Shown here: positions 8,718 to 15,538 of the stretch, one piece after another
Layout of the letters: the number at the start of each line of letters is the position of its first letter
Position numbering within the stretch: the stretch's first letter is position 1
NCBI GenBank assembly: GCA_030448085.1
Contig: JAUJNU010000023.1
Span: 1 to 21,530, forward strand
Length of the DNA stretch: 21,530 bases
Reading direction: 5' to 3'
Origin: Actinomycetota bacterium
GTDB taxonomy: Bacteria > Actinomycetota > UBA4738 > CADDZG01 > WHSQ01
Translations under genes and position numbers: made by a program
Notes under the pieces: model-generated
What the model was told of the DNA's origin: nothing
The model's database searches: none
The model's input: the letters and a program-made list of their open reading frames with translations, nothing else

Positions 8718-9358
8718 CGACGATCTTCTTCGTACGGCATGGCGTCACGGACCAAACCGGCAGCAAACTCTCCGGGTGGACCCCCGGGATCCACCTGAAC
8801 GAGGCCGGTCAGAACCAGGCCGAGGCCGCTGCCGCCTACCTGGCCGATCAGAAGATCGCCGCCGTCTACTCGAGCCCGATCGAGCGGTGCCGGGAAACGG
8901 CGGTCGCGATCGCGGACCCGCATGGGGTGCAAGTGAGGACGAAGAAGAACCTCGGCGAGGTCGACTACGGGAACTGGACCGGCCGGTCGCTCAAGTCGCT
9001 CATGCGAACGAAGCTGTGGACGACCGTGCAGCGATGGCCGTCGGCCATGACTTTTCCGGAGGGCGAGACATTGCGGTCCGTGCAGGCTCGATCTGTGGAC
9101 GAGATCGAGGCGCTTCGGGAGGCGCATCGAAAGGATCGCATCTGCTGCGTTTCCCATGGGGACGTCATAAGGCTCGTTCTGGCGCATTATCTCGGTGTGC
9201 ACTTGGATCTCTACCAACGGATCGCGATCGGGCCGGCCTCGATCTCAGCTATCGCCTTCGGGCAAGCGGGCCCGCACGTTCTCGCCGTGAACGTCTCGCC
9301 GGGGACCGGCAAAGCCAGTAAGGAGGAAGCCCCCAGCCTTCCGGGGGAGCCGGCTTGA
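8714..9358 (+). CDS. Histidine phosphatase superfamily protein, MSMEG_4193-type putative phosphomutase
   Basis: A 214-residue histidine phosphatase fold. FFVRHGVTDQTG holds the RHG motif with His9 as the phosphoacceptor; SSPIERCRETA follows, then GEVDYGNWTGR, and CCVSHGDVIRLVLAHYLG contributes the second catalytic histidine. It matches the MSMEG_4193 family, annotated as a putative phosphomutase and always found next to DUF3090 in Actinobacteria, as here. The substrate is not known. The ATG overlaps the previous stop (ATGA, 8714-8717) and the stop overlaps the next start (TTGA, 9355-9358). The last ~20 residues are a disordered Ser/Glu/Pro tail. Confidence 0.92.
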   Translation: MTTIFFVRHGVTDQTGSKLSGWTPGIHLNEAGQNQAEAAAAYLADQKIAAVYSSPIERCRETAVAIADPHGVQVRTKKNLGEVDYGNWTGRSLKSLMRTKLWTTVQRWPSAMTFPEGETLRSVQARSVDEIEALREAHRKDRICCVSHGDVIRLVLAHYLGVHLDLYQRIAIGPASISAIAFGQAGPHVLAVNVSPGTGKASKEEAPSLPGEPA

Positions 9359-9885
9359 GCGATACCGAGATGACACCCGAGGTCTTCCTCGCCGATTACG
9401 TCGGACGGCCGGGCCGGAGGATGTTCTTCGTTCAGGCTCAGGGGGCGGGCGAGGTGCAGACGTTCCAGATCGAGAAGCAGCAGGTGGTGCTCCTCGCAGA
9501 GAAGCTCAGCGACCTGCTGCTCATGATCGACCCCGAGGACACGATCACCGGCACACAGCCCGAACGGGACCCGGCCCTCAAGATCGCCCAGCCCGTCGAG
9601 CCCGCGTGGCGCATCGCATCGATCGCCATCGCCTACGAGGAGGACTCCGACCGGATAGTCATCCTGCTTCATCCTCCGGCCCCCGATGAGGAGGACGACC
9701 CCGAGAGCCTGGGGGAGCCCGACGGAGCTCGCTTCTTCCTGCGCAGGGATCAGGTGCGTTCCTTCATCCTGCATGCAACGGCGGCCACCTCGGAGGGACG
9801 TCCGTTGTGCCAGCTCTGCGGCCTCCCGATAGACCCGGACGGCCACGCGTGCCCCGCATCGAACGGGCACCATCCGGCCGGCTGA
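9355..9885 (+). CDS. DUF3090 family protein
   Basis: A 176-residue protein of unknown function, restricted largely to Actinobacteria. Family features are GRRMFFVQAQGAGEVQTFQI near the N-terminus, EKQQVVLLAEKLSDLL, the central WRIASIAIAYEEDSDRIVI strand pair, and RFFLRRDQVRSFILHA. The C-terminus has a probable zinc knuckle, CQLCGLPIDPDGHACP, with three Cys and a His as ligands. The TTG start is fixed by overlap with the preceding stop and by homologous length. It sits between the phosphomutase and the SCO1664-family gene, the fixed order in this phylum, which implies a common pathway. Confidence 0.9.
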   Translation: MSDTEMTPEVFLADYVGRPGRRMFFVQAQGAGEVQTFQIEKQQVVLLAEKLSDLLLMIDPEDTITGTQPERDPALKIAQPVEPAWRIASIAIAYEEDSDRIVILLHPPAPDEEDDPESLGEPDGARFFLRRDQVRSFILHATAATSEGRPLCQLCGLPIDPDGHACPASNGHHPAG

Positions 9886-9896
9886 CCCTTTCCCCG

Positions 9897-10598
9897 ATGG
9901 ATCTTCTGGCCTCGGGTGCCATCGAGGTGCTCGGTCTCCTCCCCTATTCCTCGAACTACGTCTTCCTCACGAAGGTCTCCGACGTACATGACGAGATCCT
10001 GGCCGTCTACAAGCCGCAGCGTGGGGAGCGTCCCTTGTGGGACTTTCCGAGCGGATCCCTCGCCGCGCGGGAGGTCGCGGCCTACGCGGTGAGCGCGGCC
10101 GGGGGCTGGGACCTCGTGCCAGAGACGATCTACAGGGGTGACGCCCCGCACGGTCCCGGTTCGTTGCAGGTGTTCGTCGAGCACGACCCGGAGAGGCACT
10201 TCTTCGTGCTGATGGAAGACCCGGGCCTGCGCGACACGTTCGCTTCCTTCGCGGCCTACGACGTCGTCATCAACCCCGCCGACCGCATGGGGGGACACGT
10301 CCTCGCGGACGAGGAGGGGCGGCTGTGGGGGGTGGATCACGGTCTCTCGTTCCACATCGAGCCCAAGTTGCGCACGGTCATCTGGGGTCTCGCGGGAGAC
10401 CCCCTGCCGGAGACGGCGAAGGCGAAGCTCACGCAGACCGTGGATGCGTTCCGGAGCGGGGGCCTGGCGGAACGACTGTCGTCCCTGCTGTCGCCGGAGG
10501 AGGTCATCGAGACGCAGGCGCGGGCCGAGGCGCTCCTCCTCGACGGGGTTTACCCGGCTCCCACCGGGCCCCGGCCGGTCCCTTGGCCACTGGTGTGA
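9897..10598 (+). CDS. SCO1664 family protein (PI3/PI4-kinase-like fold)
   Basis: A protein of 233 residues, homologous to SCO1664 and Rv2133c. Seen here: LLPYSSNYVFLTKV as an N-lobe strand pair, AVYKPQRGERPLWDFPSGSL with a candidate ATP-contacting Lys, AAREVAAYAVS, VINPADRMGGHVL as catalytic-loop equivalent (Asp/Arg), and WGVDHGLSFH as the metal-binding DxG equivalent. The fold is related to phosphatidylinositol 3/4-kinases, but the substrate is unknown and kinase activity is inferred. I chose the ATG at 9897, 11 bases after the DUF3090 stop; an in-frame GTG at 9849 would overlap the upstream gene and add 16 Arg/Pro-rich residues. In mycobacteria this trio precedes mshC, which is absent here. 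Confidence 0.87.
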   Translation: MDLLASGAIEVLGLLPYSSNYVFLTKVSDVHDEILAVYKPQRGERPLWDFPSGSLAAREVAAYAVSAAGGWDLVPETIYRGDAPHGPGSLQVFVEHDPERHFFVLMEDPGLRDTFASFAAYDVVINPADRMGGHVLADEEGRLWGVDHGLSFHIEPKLRTVIWGLAGDPLPETAKAKLTQTVDAFRSGGLAERLSSLLSPEEVIETQARAEALLLDGVYPAPTGPRPVPWPLV

Positions 10599-10622
10599 GC
10601 CGGCGTTAGGGTTCGACGCTGG

Positions 10623-10706
10623 GCCCGGGTGGCGGAACCGGCAGACGCGGCAGTCTTAAACACTGCTGCCCGAAAGGGCGTGCGGGTTCGAGTCCCGCCC
10701 CGGGCA
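10623..10706 (+). tRNA. tRNA-Leu (anticodon UAA)
   Basis: A class II cloverleaf. The acceptor stem GCCCGGG (10623-10629) pairs with CCCGGGC (10699-10705) and A at 10706 is the discriminator. The anticodon arm GCAGT-CTTAAAC-ACTGC gives anticodon TAA. A long variable arm GCCC-GAAA-GGGC follows, typical of leucine tRNAs. The T arm is GCGGG-TTCGAGT-CCCGC. CCA is not encoded. It begins 24 bases after the SCO1664-family stop. Confidence 0.96.
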
Positions 10707-10782
10707 CCGGCGCGTGTCGAGAGGCTGTTCGAGTAAGTGGAACTGCATAGCTTTGGCCGGCAGCTGGGTCTCTGCCCGGGGG

Positions 10783-10788
10783 TACAAC
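10783..10788 (+). promoter_or_regulatory. Candidate -10 element of a leaderless promoter for the SRPBCC gene
   Basis: TACAAC ends exactly six bases before the ATG at 10795, so the transcript could begin at the start codon. No useful ribosome-binding site is present at normal distance. No clear -35 box is seen. Confidence 0.4.
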
Positions 10789-10794
10789 TGATGC

Positions 10795-11247
10795 ATGGCC
10801 CGCTCCCAAGTCTTCATAGACGCCGCACCTGAAGAGGTTTTCGGCACGCTCAGCCGTCCGACGACGTACGCGAGCTGGCTCGTCGGGTGCAAGCGGATCA
10901 GGGCGGTCGACCCGGAGTGGCCTCAGGCCGACTCGAAGTTCCACCACGCGGTCGGGTTCGGCCCCCTCACGGTGAAGGACTCGACGAAGGTCGTCCAGAT
11001 GGAGGAGGGATCGCACCTCGTCCTAGAGGCGCGGGCTCGGCCGGCCGGCGTGGTGTGGGTGCACTTCGCCCTGGAGCGAAGCGGGGCCGGCACACAGCTC
11101 ACTCTCACCGAGCATCCTTGCGGCAAGCTCACCCGGCTCTTCTGGACACCACTACTGGATCTCCTCGTGCATGCGAGGAACAAAAGGTCGTTGCAACGGC
11201 TGAAGACTCTGCTGGAATCCAGCGGCGCCCACGCCGTGGCCCTGTAG
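10795..11247 (+). CDS. SRPBCC (START/polyketide-cyclase-like) family protein
   Basis: A 150-residue helix-grip protein with a hydrophobic ligand cavity by family. It begins with the typical strand-helix FIDAAPEEVFGTLSRPTTYA and W of the family, followed by alternating strands such as VVWVHFALERSGAGTQLTLT and a long C-terminal helix ending LQRLKTLLE. No catalytic motif is fixed for the family, so function cannot be assigned. It converges on a phytoene-desaturase-like oxidoreductase 17 bases away; this pairing recurs in Actinobacteria, suggesting shared lipid or isoprenoid chemistry, which is inference. Confidence 0.82.
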   Translation: MARSQVFIDAAPEEVFGTLSRPTTYASWLVGCKRIRAVDPEWPQADSKFHHAVGFGPLTVKDSTKVVQMEEGSHLVLEARARPAGVVWVHFALERSGAGTQLTLTEHPCGKLTRLFWTPLLDLLVHARNKRSLQRLKTLLESSGAHAVAL

Positions 11248-11265
11248 GACCCCCCGCTCCAGGGT

Positions 11266-11302
11266 CAGGAGCTGCGCTTGCGCCCCCGCAGCGCAGCTCC
11301 TG
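11266..11302. terminator. Strong hairpin between convergent genes (bidirectional terminator candidate)
   Basis: CAGGAGCTGCGC (11266-11277) and GCGCAGCTCCTG (11291-11302) are perfect 12-bp inverted arms. The 13-base interior can add TGCG/CGCA pairing with one bulged T, leaving a CCCC loop. The hairpin includes most of the stop codon of the minus-strand oxidoreductase and starts 19 bases after the SRPBCC stop. No uridine run follows on either strand, so it may act with Rho, or as an mRNA 3'-end stabiliser. Confidence 0.55.
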
Positions 11303-11304
11303 CA

Positions 11305-11328
11305 ACGCCTACCCCCACGCCTACCCCC
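11305..11328. repeat. Two perfect tandem copies of a 12-bp unit
   Basis: ACGCCTACCCCC occurs twice in direct tandem (11305-11316 and 11317-11328). On the minus strand it codes for the GVGVGVGV stretch near the C-terminus of the oxidoreductase. Such units vary in copy number by slippage. Confidence 0.8.
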
Positions 11329-12862
11329 AGTGGAAGGATCGTCTTCCTGCGGCGCCACCTGCCGATGGCCGCCAGCGCCGCGTTCGCTCCGGGTGCGCCG
11401 TGCACGCCTCCTCCGGGGTGCGCCGAGGCGGAGGCGAGGTAGAGATTCTTGACCGGCGTCTCGGGCCTCGCGAGGCCGGTCATCGGCCTGAACACGAGTT
11501 GCTGATGGAGCTGGCCCGTCCCCCCGTTGACTGCGCCTCCGACGAGGTTCGCGTCGGCGCTCTCCATCATCGGTGGGGTGAACACGTGCCGCCCGATCAC
11601 GAGGTCCTTGAACCCGGGCGCCAGGGCCTCGATGCGATCTTCCATCCGGCCCACGAAGATCTCGGTCTCCCTCACGTCCCACAGGCCTGCGAGGCCGTCC
11701 GGCCCCGCATCTCCCTTTGGACGCTGCGGGACGTGGGCGTAAGCCCAGGCCGTCTCGGTCCCGGCGGGCGAGCGCGTCGGGTCGGTGAGGGTCATCTGTC
11801 CCATCACGAGGAACGGATTCCTCGGGATCCGCTGCATCTGGAGCTGTGCCGACATCTCAGTGAGGTCGTCCATGCTGTCGGCGACGTGGATCGTGCCGGC
11901 ACGTCGGGCTTCGTCGGCCTTCCAAGGGATGGGCCCGCTGAGCGCCCAGTCGACCTTGACGGTGCCGTTGTCGTAATGGAACTTCTCGAGGTCCTGGAGG
12001 ACGCCCAGCGGAAGATGCTGGGTTCCGACAAGGTCGAGGTAGAGCGATGGAAGTCCGGTGTCCGCAAGGACGGCGTCCACCTCGGAGACGGAGTCGCCGG
12101 TAGCGGTAGCGACTCCCACCGCACGGCCCCCGCGCACGATCACCTTCGTCACCCTCTGGCCCACCTCCAGCCGCCCCCCTTTGGACTGGAATCGCTTCAC
12201 CAGCGCCTCGATCAAACGGCCCGCGCCACCTTCCGGCACCGGGAAGCCGACGCTTTGGCCGAGGCAACAGAGGAGCCATCCGTAGAACCCGCTGAGCGCG
12301 GTCTCGGGCGTGAGGTCAGAATGCATGGCGTTGCCGGCGAGGAGGAGCCCTCCTCCCTCACCCCGGAACTCCTCTTCGGCCATTCGGCGGACGGGAAGCG
12401 TCGCCATGCGTGCGAATCGAAGCAGGTCCTTCCCGCCCAGCTCCGCGGCGATGCGCAGCGGGGGCCGAGCGGCGGGAAGGGGCGGAAGAGGGACTCCACC
12501 AGTGGCGGGCCGATCGTTTCCACACGCCGTAGGCGCCTCCAGGCCGCGCCGTCGCCCCGGGAGTCCAGGTCAAGGTTCGCTGCCGTCTCGTCGAGGTCCA
12601 TCGAGAGGGCCGCGCAGGACCCATCAGTGGTTGGGTTGGCGAGGACGAGAGGTGCCCGGCGCCAACAGCAGGCGCCATGAAGCCCGGCACCGGTCGGCCC
12701 TTGAGGCCGAACCCCCGGATGATGGGTGGGCTTCCGCCAGCGGATAGAAGGCGCTGGCACCGTCAGTGGGGCTGCAATACCTGGACGTCCCCCCGCGTCG
12801 ATCAGGACGTTCGCCGCGACCATGCCGTTAGGGCCGGCCCCGATCACTACCGCGTTAGGCAC

Positions 12863-12884
12863 ATCTCAAGGATAAAGTCTCCCG
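12863..12884. promoter_or_regulatory. Overlapping divergent leaderless promoters
   Basis: Only 22 bases separate the GTG of the oxidoreductase (-) from the ATG of the PAS-GAF-PP2C gene (+). On the plus strand TAAAGT (12873-12878) ends six bases before the ATG; on the minus strand TATCCT (complement of 12869-12874) ends six bases before the GTG. The two -10 candidates share two bases, so RNA polymerase could occupy only one at a time. No ribosome-binding site fits in either leader. Confidence 0.45.
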
Positions 12885-14543
12885 ATGAGCGTCGAGCAGT
12901 TACTCGCAGTTGAATACCTGACCCAGTTGCTCGACTTCGCCCCGATCGGCGTGGTTCGGGTCGACGAGACCGGGCGGATCGCCGCGTGGAACCAGAAGGG
13001 CTGCAGGATGCTCGGCGGCGTCAGCTTCGAGCAAGCGGAGGGCACGATCTTCGACCTGCTTCCGGAGAAGGACAGGGTGCGAAGGCTCATCAACGCCTCA
13101 TTAGCCGGCGCAACAGACTCACCCGTCGAGATCTTCGACCTCGATCCTCGGGACGCCGTCAGTACATCGAGATGCGGGCCGCTGCTCTGCCTAGTGGATC
13201 GACCCCCTGACACCGCGATGCTCCTGCTCCAGGACGTCACCGACCGAGTAGTGGCCGAGAACGATCGGGAGGAGAGCCTTCGCCAGATCCACTTCCTTGC
13301 GGAAGCAAGCGCAGCGTTGTCCTCTTCGCTCGATCTTCCGGTAGTGCTCGAGAGGCTCGCCGAGAAGGTGGTGCCTTTTCCTCGCCGATTGGTGCGCGAT
13401 CGACCTCATCGATCGTGAAGGTGGGATCCGCTCGATCGTCGTCCGACACAAAGGATCCTGCGAAAGCCGCTTATTCGGACAAGATGAAGAACTTCGCTCC
13501 CGGTCAGAACAGCCGGGCTCCTTCGGTTCGTGCGATCTCCACCGGGAAGCCCCAGTTGTTCCGCAACACCGACGCCAGTCTTCTCGATGAGATGTCTCAG
13601 GACTCCGAGCACCGGAACCTGTTGCTCGTGATGGGGGTGGAGTCCGGTCTCTCGGTTCCCATGAGGACGGGCGGCCGCCTGCTCGGGGCTCTGACGCTCG
13701 TCTCCGCCGATCCCTCCAGGCGCTACGGGGTTTCCGAGCTGGGGCTGGTCCAGGACATAGCCCACCGCGCAGCCCTTGCGATGGAGAACGCCCGCCTGTT
13801 CCAAGAGCGAACCTATGTCGCCCGTACCTTGCAGGACAGCCTCCTTCCCCCACCTCCCGGCGATCCCGGGCCTCGAGGTCGCGGCTCGCTATTGCGCGGC
13901 TGGTGAGGGTAACGAGGTCGGCGGAGATTTCTACGACCTGTTCTTGGTCGCCGACCAGAGCTGGGGTCTCGTGATGGGGGATGTCTGCGGCAAGGGGCCC
14001 GACGCCGCGGCCCTCACGGCACTCGCCCGCTACACCACTCGCGCCGCCGCGATGCAGGTGACGCAGCCGATGGAGATCCTCTCGGCGCTGAACGAGGCCA
14101 TCCTCGGCCAGACGACCGACGAGCGCTTCGCGACGGTTGCCTACACCAGGGTGGAGCCCCCGACGAAGGGCACCGCCGCCCGCAAGGTCGTGGTCGCGTC
14201 GGCCGGCCACCCGTTCCCTCTCGTCCTTCGCAACGACGGCACGGTCGAGGAGGTCGGCGAGGAGGGGACCGTTCTTGGGATCCTCCCGGAGATCGAGCTT
14301 CACGACCAGGCGGTGGAGATGCAGCCGGGCGAGGTGATGGTCCTCTACACGGACGGGGTCACGGAGGCGAGGGCCCCGAACGGCAAGCTCTTCGGCGGTT
14401 GGAAGCTCCGCAAGCTTCTTAGCCAGTGCGTAGGCTTGGAAGCGGATGCGGTTGCGGAGCGCTTGGCCACCACGGTTCTCGAGTACCAGAATGACGTGCC
14501 CCGGGACGACATCGCGATCCTGGTGCTGCGCGTCGACGACTGA
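12885..14543 (+). CDS. PAS-GAF-PP2C (RsbU/SpoIIE-type) serine/threonine phosphatase, three frameshifts
   Basis: A cytoplasmic signalling phosphatase of ~553 codons. Residues ~8-125 form a PAS domain (LLDFAPIGVVRVDETGRIAA, then FDLLPEKDR). Residues ~145-310 form a GAF domain (LAEASAALSSSLDLPVVLER; PMRTGGRLLGALTLVS; DIAHRAALAMENARLF). The PP2C domain follows, with EVGGDFYDLF, MGDVCGKGPDAA, ATVAY, ASAGHPFPLVL, LYTDGVTEAR and DDIAILVLRV, so all metal-binding Asp residues are present. The frame changes at the T run 13376-13379 (+1), near 13453 (+1), and in the C run 13847-13851 (+1 or -2). Such phosphatases usually dephosphorylate anti-sigma-factor antagonists; no STAS or RsbW-like partner is in this window. 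It is divergent from the oxidoreductase with a shared 22-base promoter region. Confidence 0.9.
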
Positions 14544-14632
14544 CGCAGCTCAAGCTTTGACCCCCCGAGGCCGATGCTTCAGGCATGCTCCTCATGCGAC
14601 CGGTAGAAGGTATCCACCTCTTTAGCGGGGAC

Positions 14633-15454
14633 TCAGCCCGCCACGCCTCCGCAGGTGCTCCTCGAGCGGCGGAAGGGAAATCGAAAACGTCGCGCGGGGC
14701 TCTCAGTCCGGTCTGCAGCTGCCGTGAAGGCGCTCACCGCTGTAGCCGGCCGGGACTCCAGCATCCATAGCTGGCCCTCCTGATCCACTCCCCATTCGAT
14801 GCTCTGGGGACCCCCGAATGTCTGCGCGGCGTGGTGTCCCATGCTCGCCAGGCGCCGCCGTAGCCGAACGCTGACGATCTTCGCCTCACCGCCGAAGTCG
14901 AGCAGCCTGCCGTTGCACATGAGCCCTGCGAGATGGCAGGGCAGCTCCGGCTGAACCACGACCGCAAGGGGAGCACCGGCACCCGGGTCGGTCGCCGTCG
15001 AGTCGAGAACCGCTTGTACGGCGCTGAGGAACTCATCCCAGGAGCCGACGCCGCGCTCGTAGGTGAAACCCCTCGCCATCGATGACTCGGCGTCGTCTTC
15101 GCCCGTCGAGGAAGGCCGCACGACGAGAGAGCGGCGGCCATCATGCGAGAGGGTCGCCCATGCAGCCTCGATGATCGACAGGGCGTCCGCGGACGCACTT
15201 CCCAGGCCTCCAGCAGCCCGGATCGTCCTGCATCCGAAGGTTGTGATGACGAATCCCGGGAGCGCCGGTAGGCCGGCCACGGCGGCCCTCGCCAGGCTCG
15301 AAGCCCTCCCTCCAGCTATGTCCGGGTCACACGACCTCGCGTGCGACAGAGGGAGCGTGATGGGGACCTCTGGGAGCGGGTTGGGCGGGGGAGTGGGCGC
15401 GCGCAGCTTCCCTGCCCTGCCCTCACTTTCGAGATGGTGCCCGGTAACGCTCAT
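14633..15454 (-). CDS. Short PEP/pyruvate-binding (PPDK N-terminal) domain protein, probably truncated
   Basis: An ATP-grasp-like protein of 273 residues related to the nucleotide-binding domain of PEP synthase and rifampin phosphotransferase. Seen are SCDPDIAGGRASSLARA and LPGFVITT at the N-terminus, VVRPSSTGEDDAESSMA (ATP-binding), VVVQPELPCHLAGLM, then FGGPQSIEWGVDQEGQLWML and ESRPATAV. Homologues have about 50 more residues between the GVM and FGGPQ blocks (including a DPVTGR loop), which are missing here, and they continue into a phosphohistidine domain that is absent. The last ~35 residues are Arg/Ser-rich; another frame gives TFSISLPPLEEHLRR with a nearby stop, so a late frameshift is possible. 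The ATG at 15454 has GGGAG four bases upstream. It may be a remnant or an ATP sensor. Confidence 0.62.
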   Translation of the reverse strand: MSVTGHHLESEGRAGKLRAPTPPPNPLPEVPITLPLSHARSCDPDIAGGRASSLARAAVAGLPALPGFVITTFGCRTIRAAGGLGSASADALSIIEAAWATLSHDGRRSLVVRPSSTGEDDAESSMARGFTYERGVGSWDEFLSAVQAVLDSTATDPGAGAPLAVVVQPELPCHLAGLMCNGRLLDFGGEAKIVSVRLRRRLASMGHHAAQTFGGPQSIEWGVDQEGQLWMLESRPATAVSAFTAAADRTESPARRFRFPFRRSRSTCGGVAG

Positions 15455-15502
15455 GACACTCCCAACATGAACGGCAGCGAAGGAAGACAAGCTGCCTGGG
15501 AG

Positions 15503-15530
15503 AGATCCTAGAGAAGGCGCCTTCGGATCT
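15503..15530. repeat. Nested palindrome between kinase and PEP-binding gene
   Basis: A perfect 12-bp palindrome GAAGGCGCCTTC (15513-15524) is flanked by AGATCC (15503-15508) and GGATCT (15525-15530), which are themselves inverted repeats. It lies nine bases after the kinase stop and upstream of the next minus-strand gene. It could be a dimeric-regulator operator or an attenuating hairpin; no U run follows. Confidence 0.5.
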
Positions 15531-15538
15531 GAATACGC

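Larger units (their letters stand above)
11265..12862 (-). pseudogene. Phytoene-desaturase-like FAD-dependent oxidoreductase, N-terminal third broken
   Basis: A COG1233-type flavoprotein (phytoene dehydrogenase-like amine oxidase fold). It begins at GTG 12862 with the dinucleotide-binding GAGPNG motif in VVIGAGPNGMVAANVL. About 380 C-terminal residues (from ~12407) are in one intact frame: VGFPVPEGGAGRLIEALV, QRVTKVIVRGGRAVGVAT and the FAD-contacting SASAHPGGGVHGAPGANAA. Between ~12470 and ~12790 homologous pieces (ASAFYPLAEAHP, IRGFGLK, RRAPLVLANPTTDG, ESLFRPFPPL) lie in changing frames, requiring at least four indels. Some 25 residues normally following the first helix (the PGGAVRS-type FAD loop) are missing after GGDVQVLQ. 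Either error or true decay is possible; the missing block favours real damage or misassembly. The substrate is unknown. Confidence 0.75.

Noticed and set aside
10887..12680. A 597-residue plus-strand open frame crossing the SRPBCC and oxidoreductase genes
   Set aside because: No recognisable domain, Arg/Gly/Pro-rich composition, and it overlaps two genes with clear family motifs, one on the opposite strand.
13191..14303. A 370-residue minus-strand frame opposite the PP2C gene
   Set aside because: The plus strand carries PAS, GAF and PP2C motifs through the whole stretch; this frame is a composition artefact.
14544..14632. A terminator between the convergent PP2C and PEP-binding genes
   Set aside because: Only a five-base GCATG/CATGC pair is visible, far weaker than the hairpins at the other two convergent junctions.
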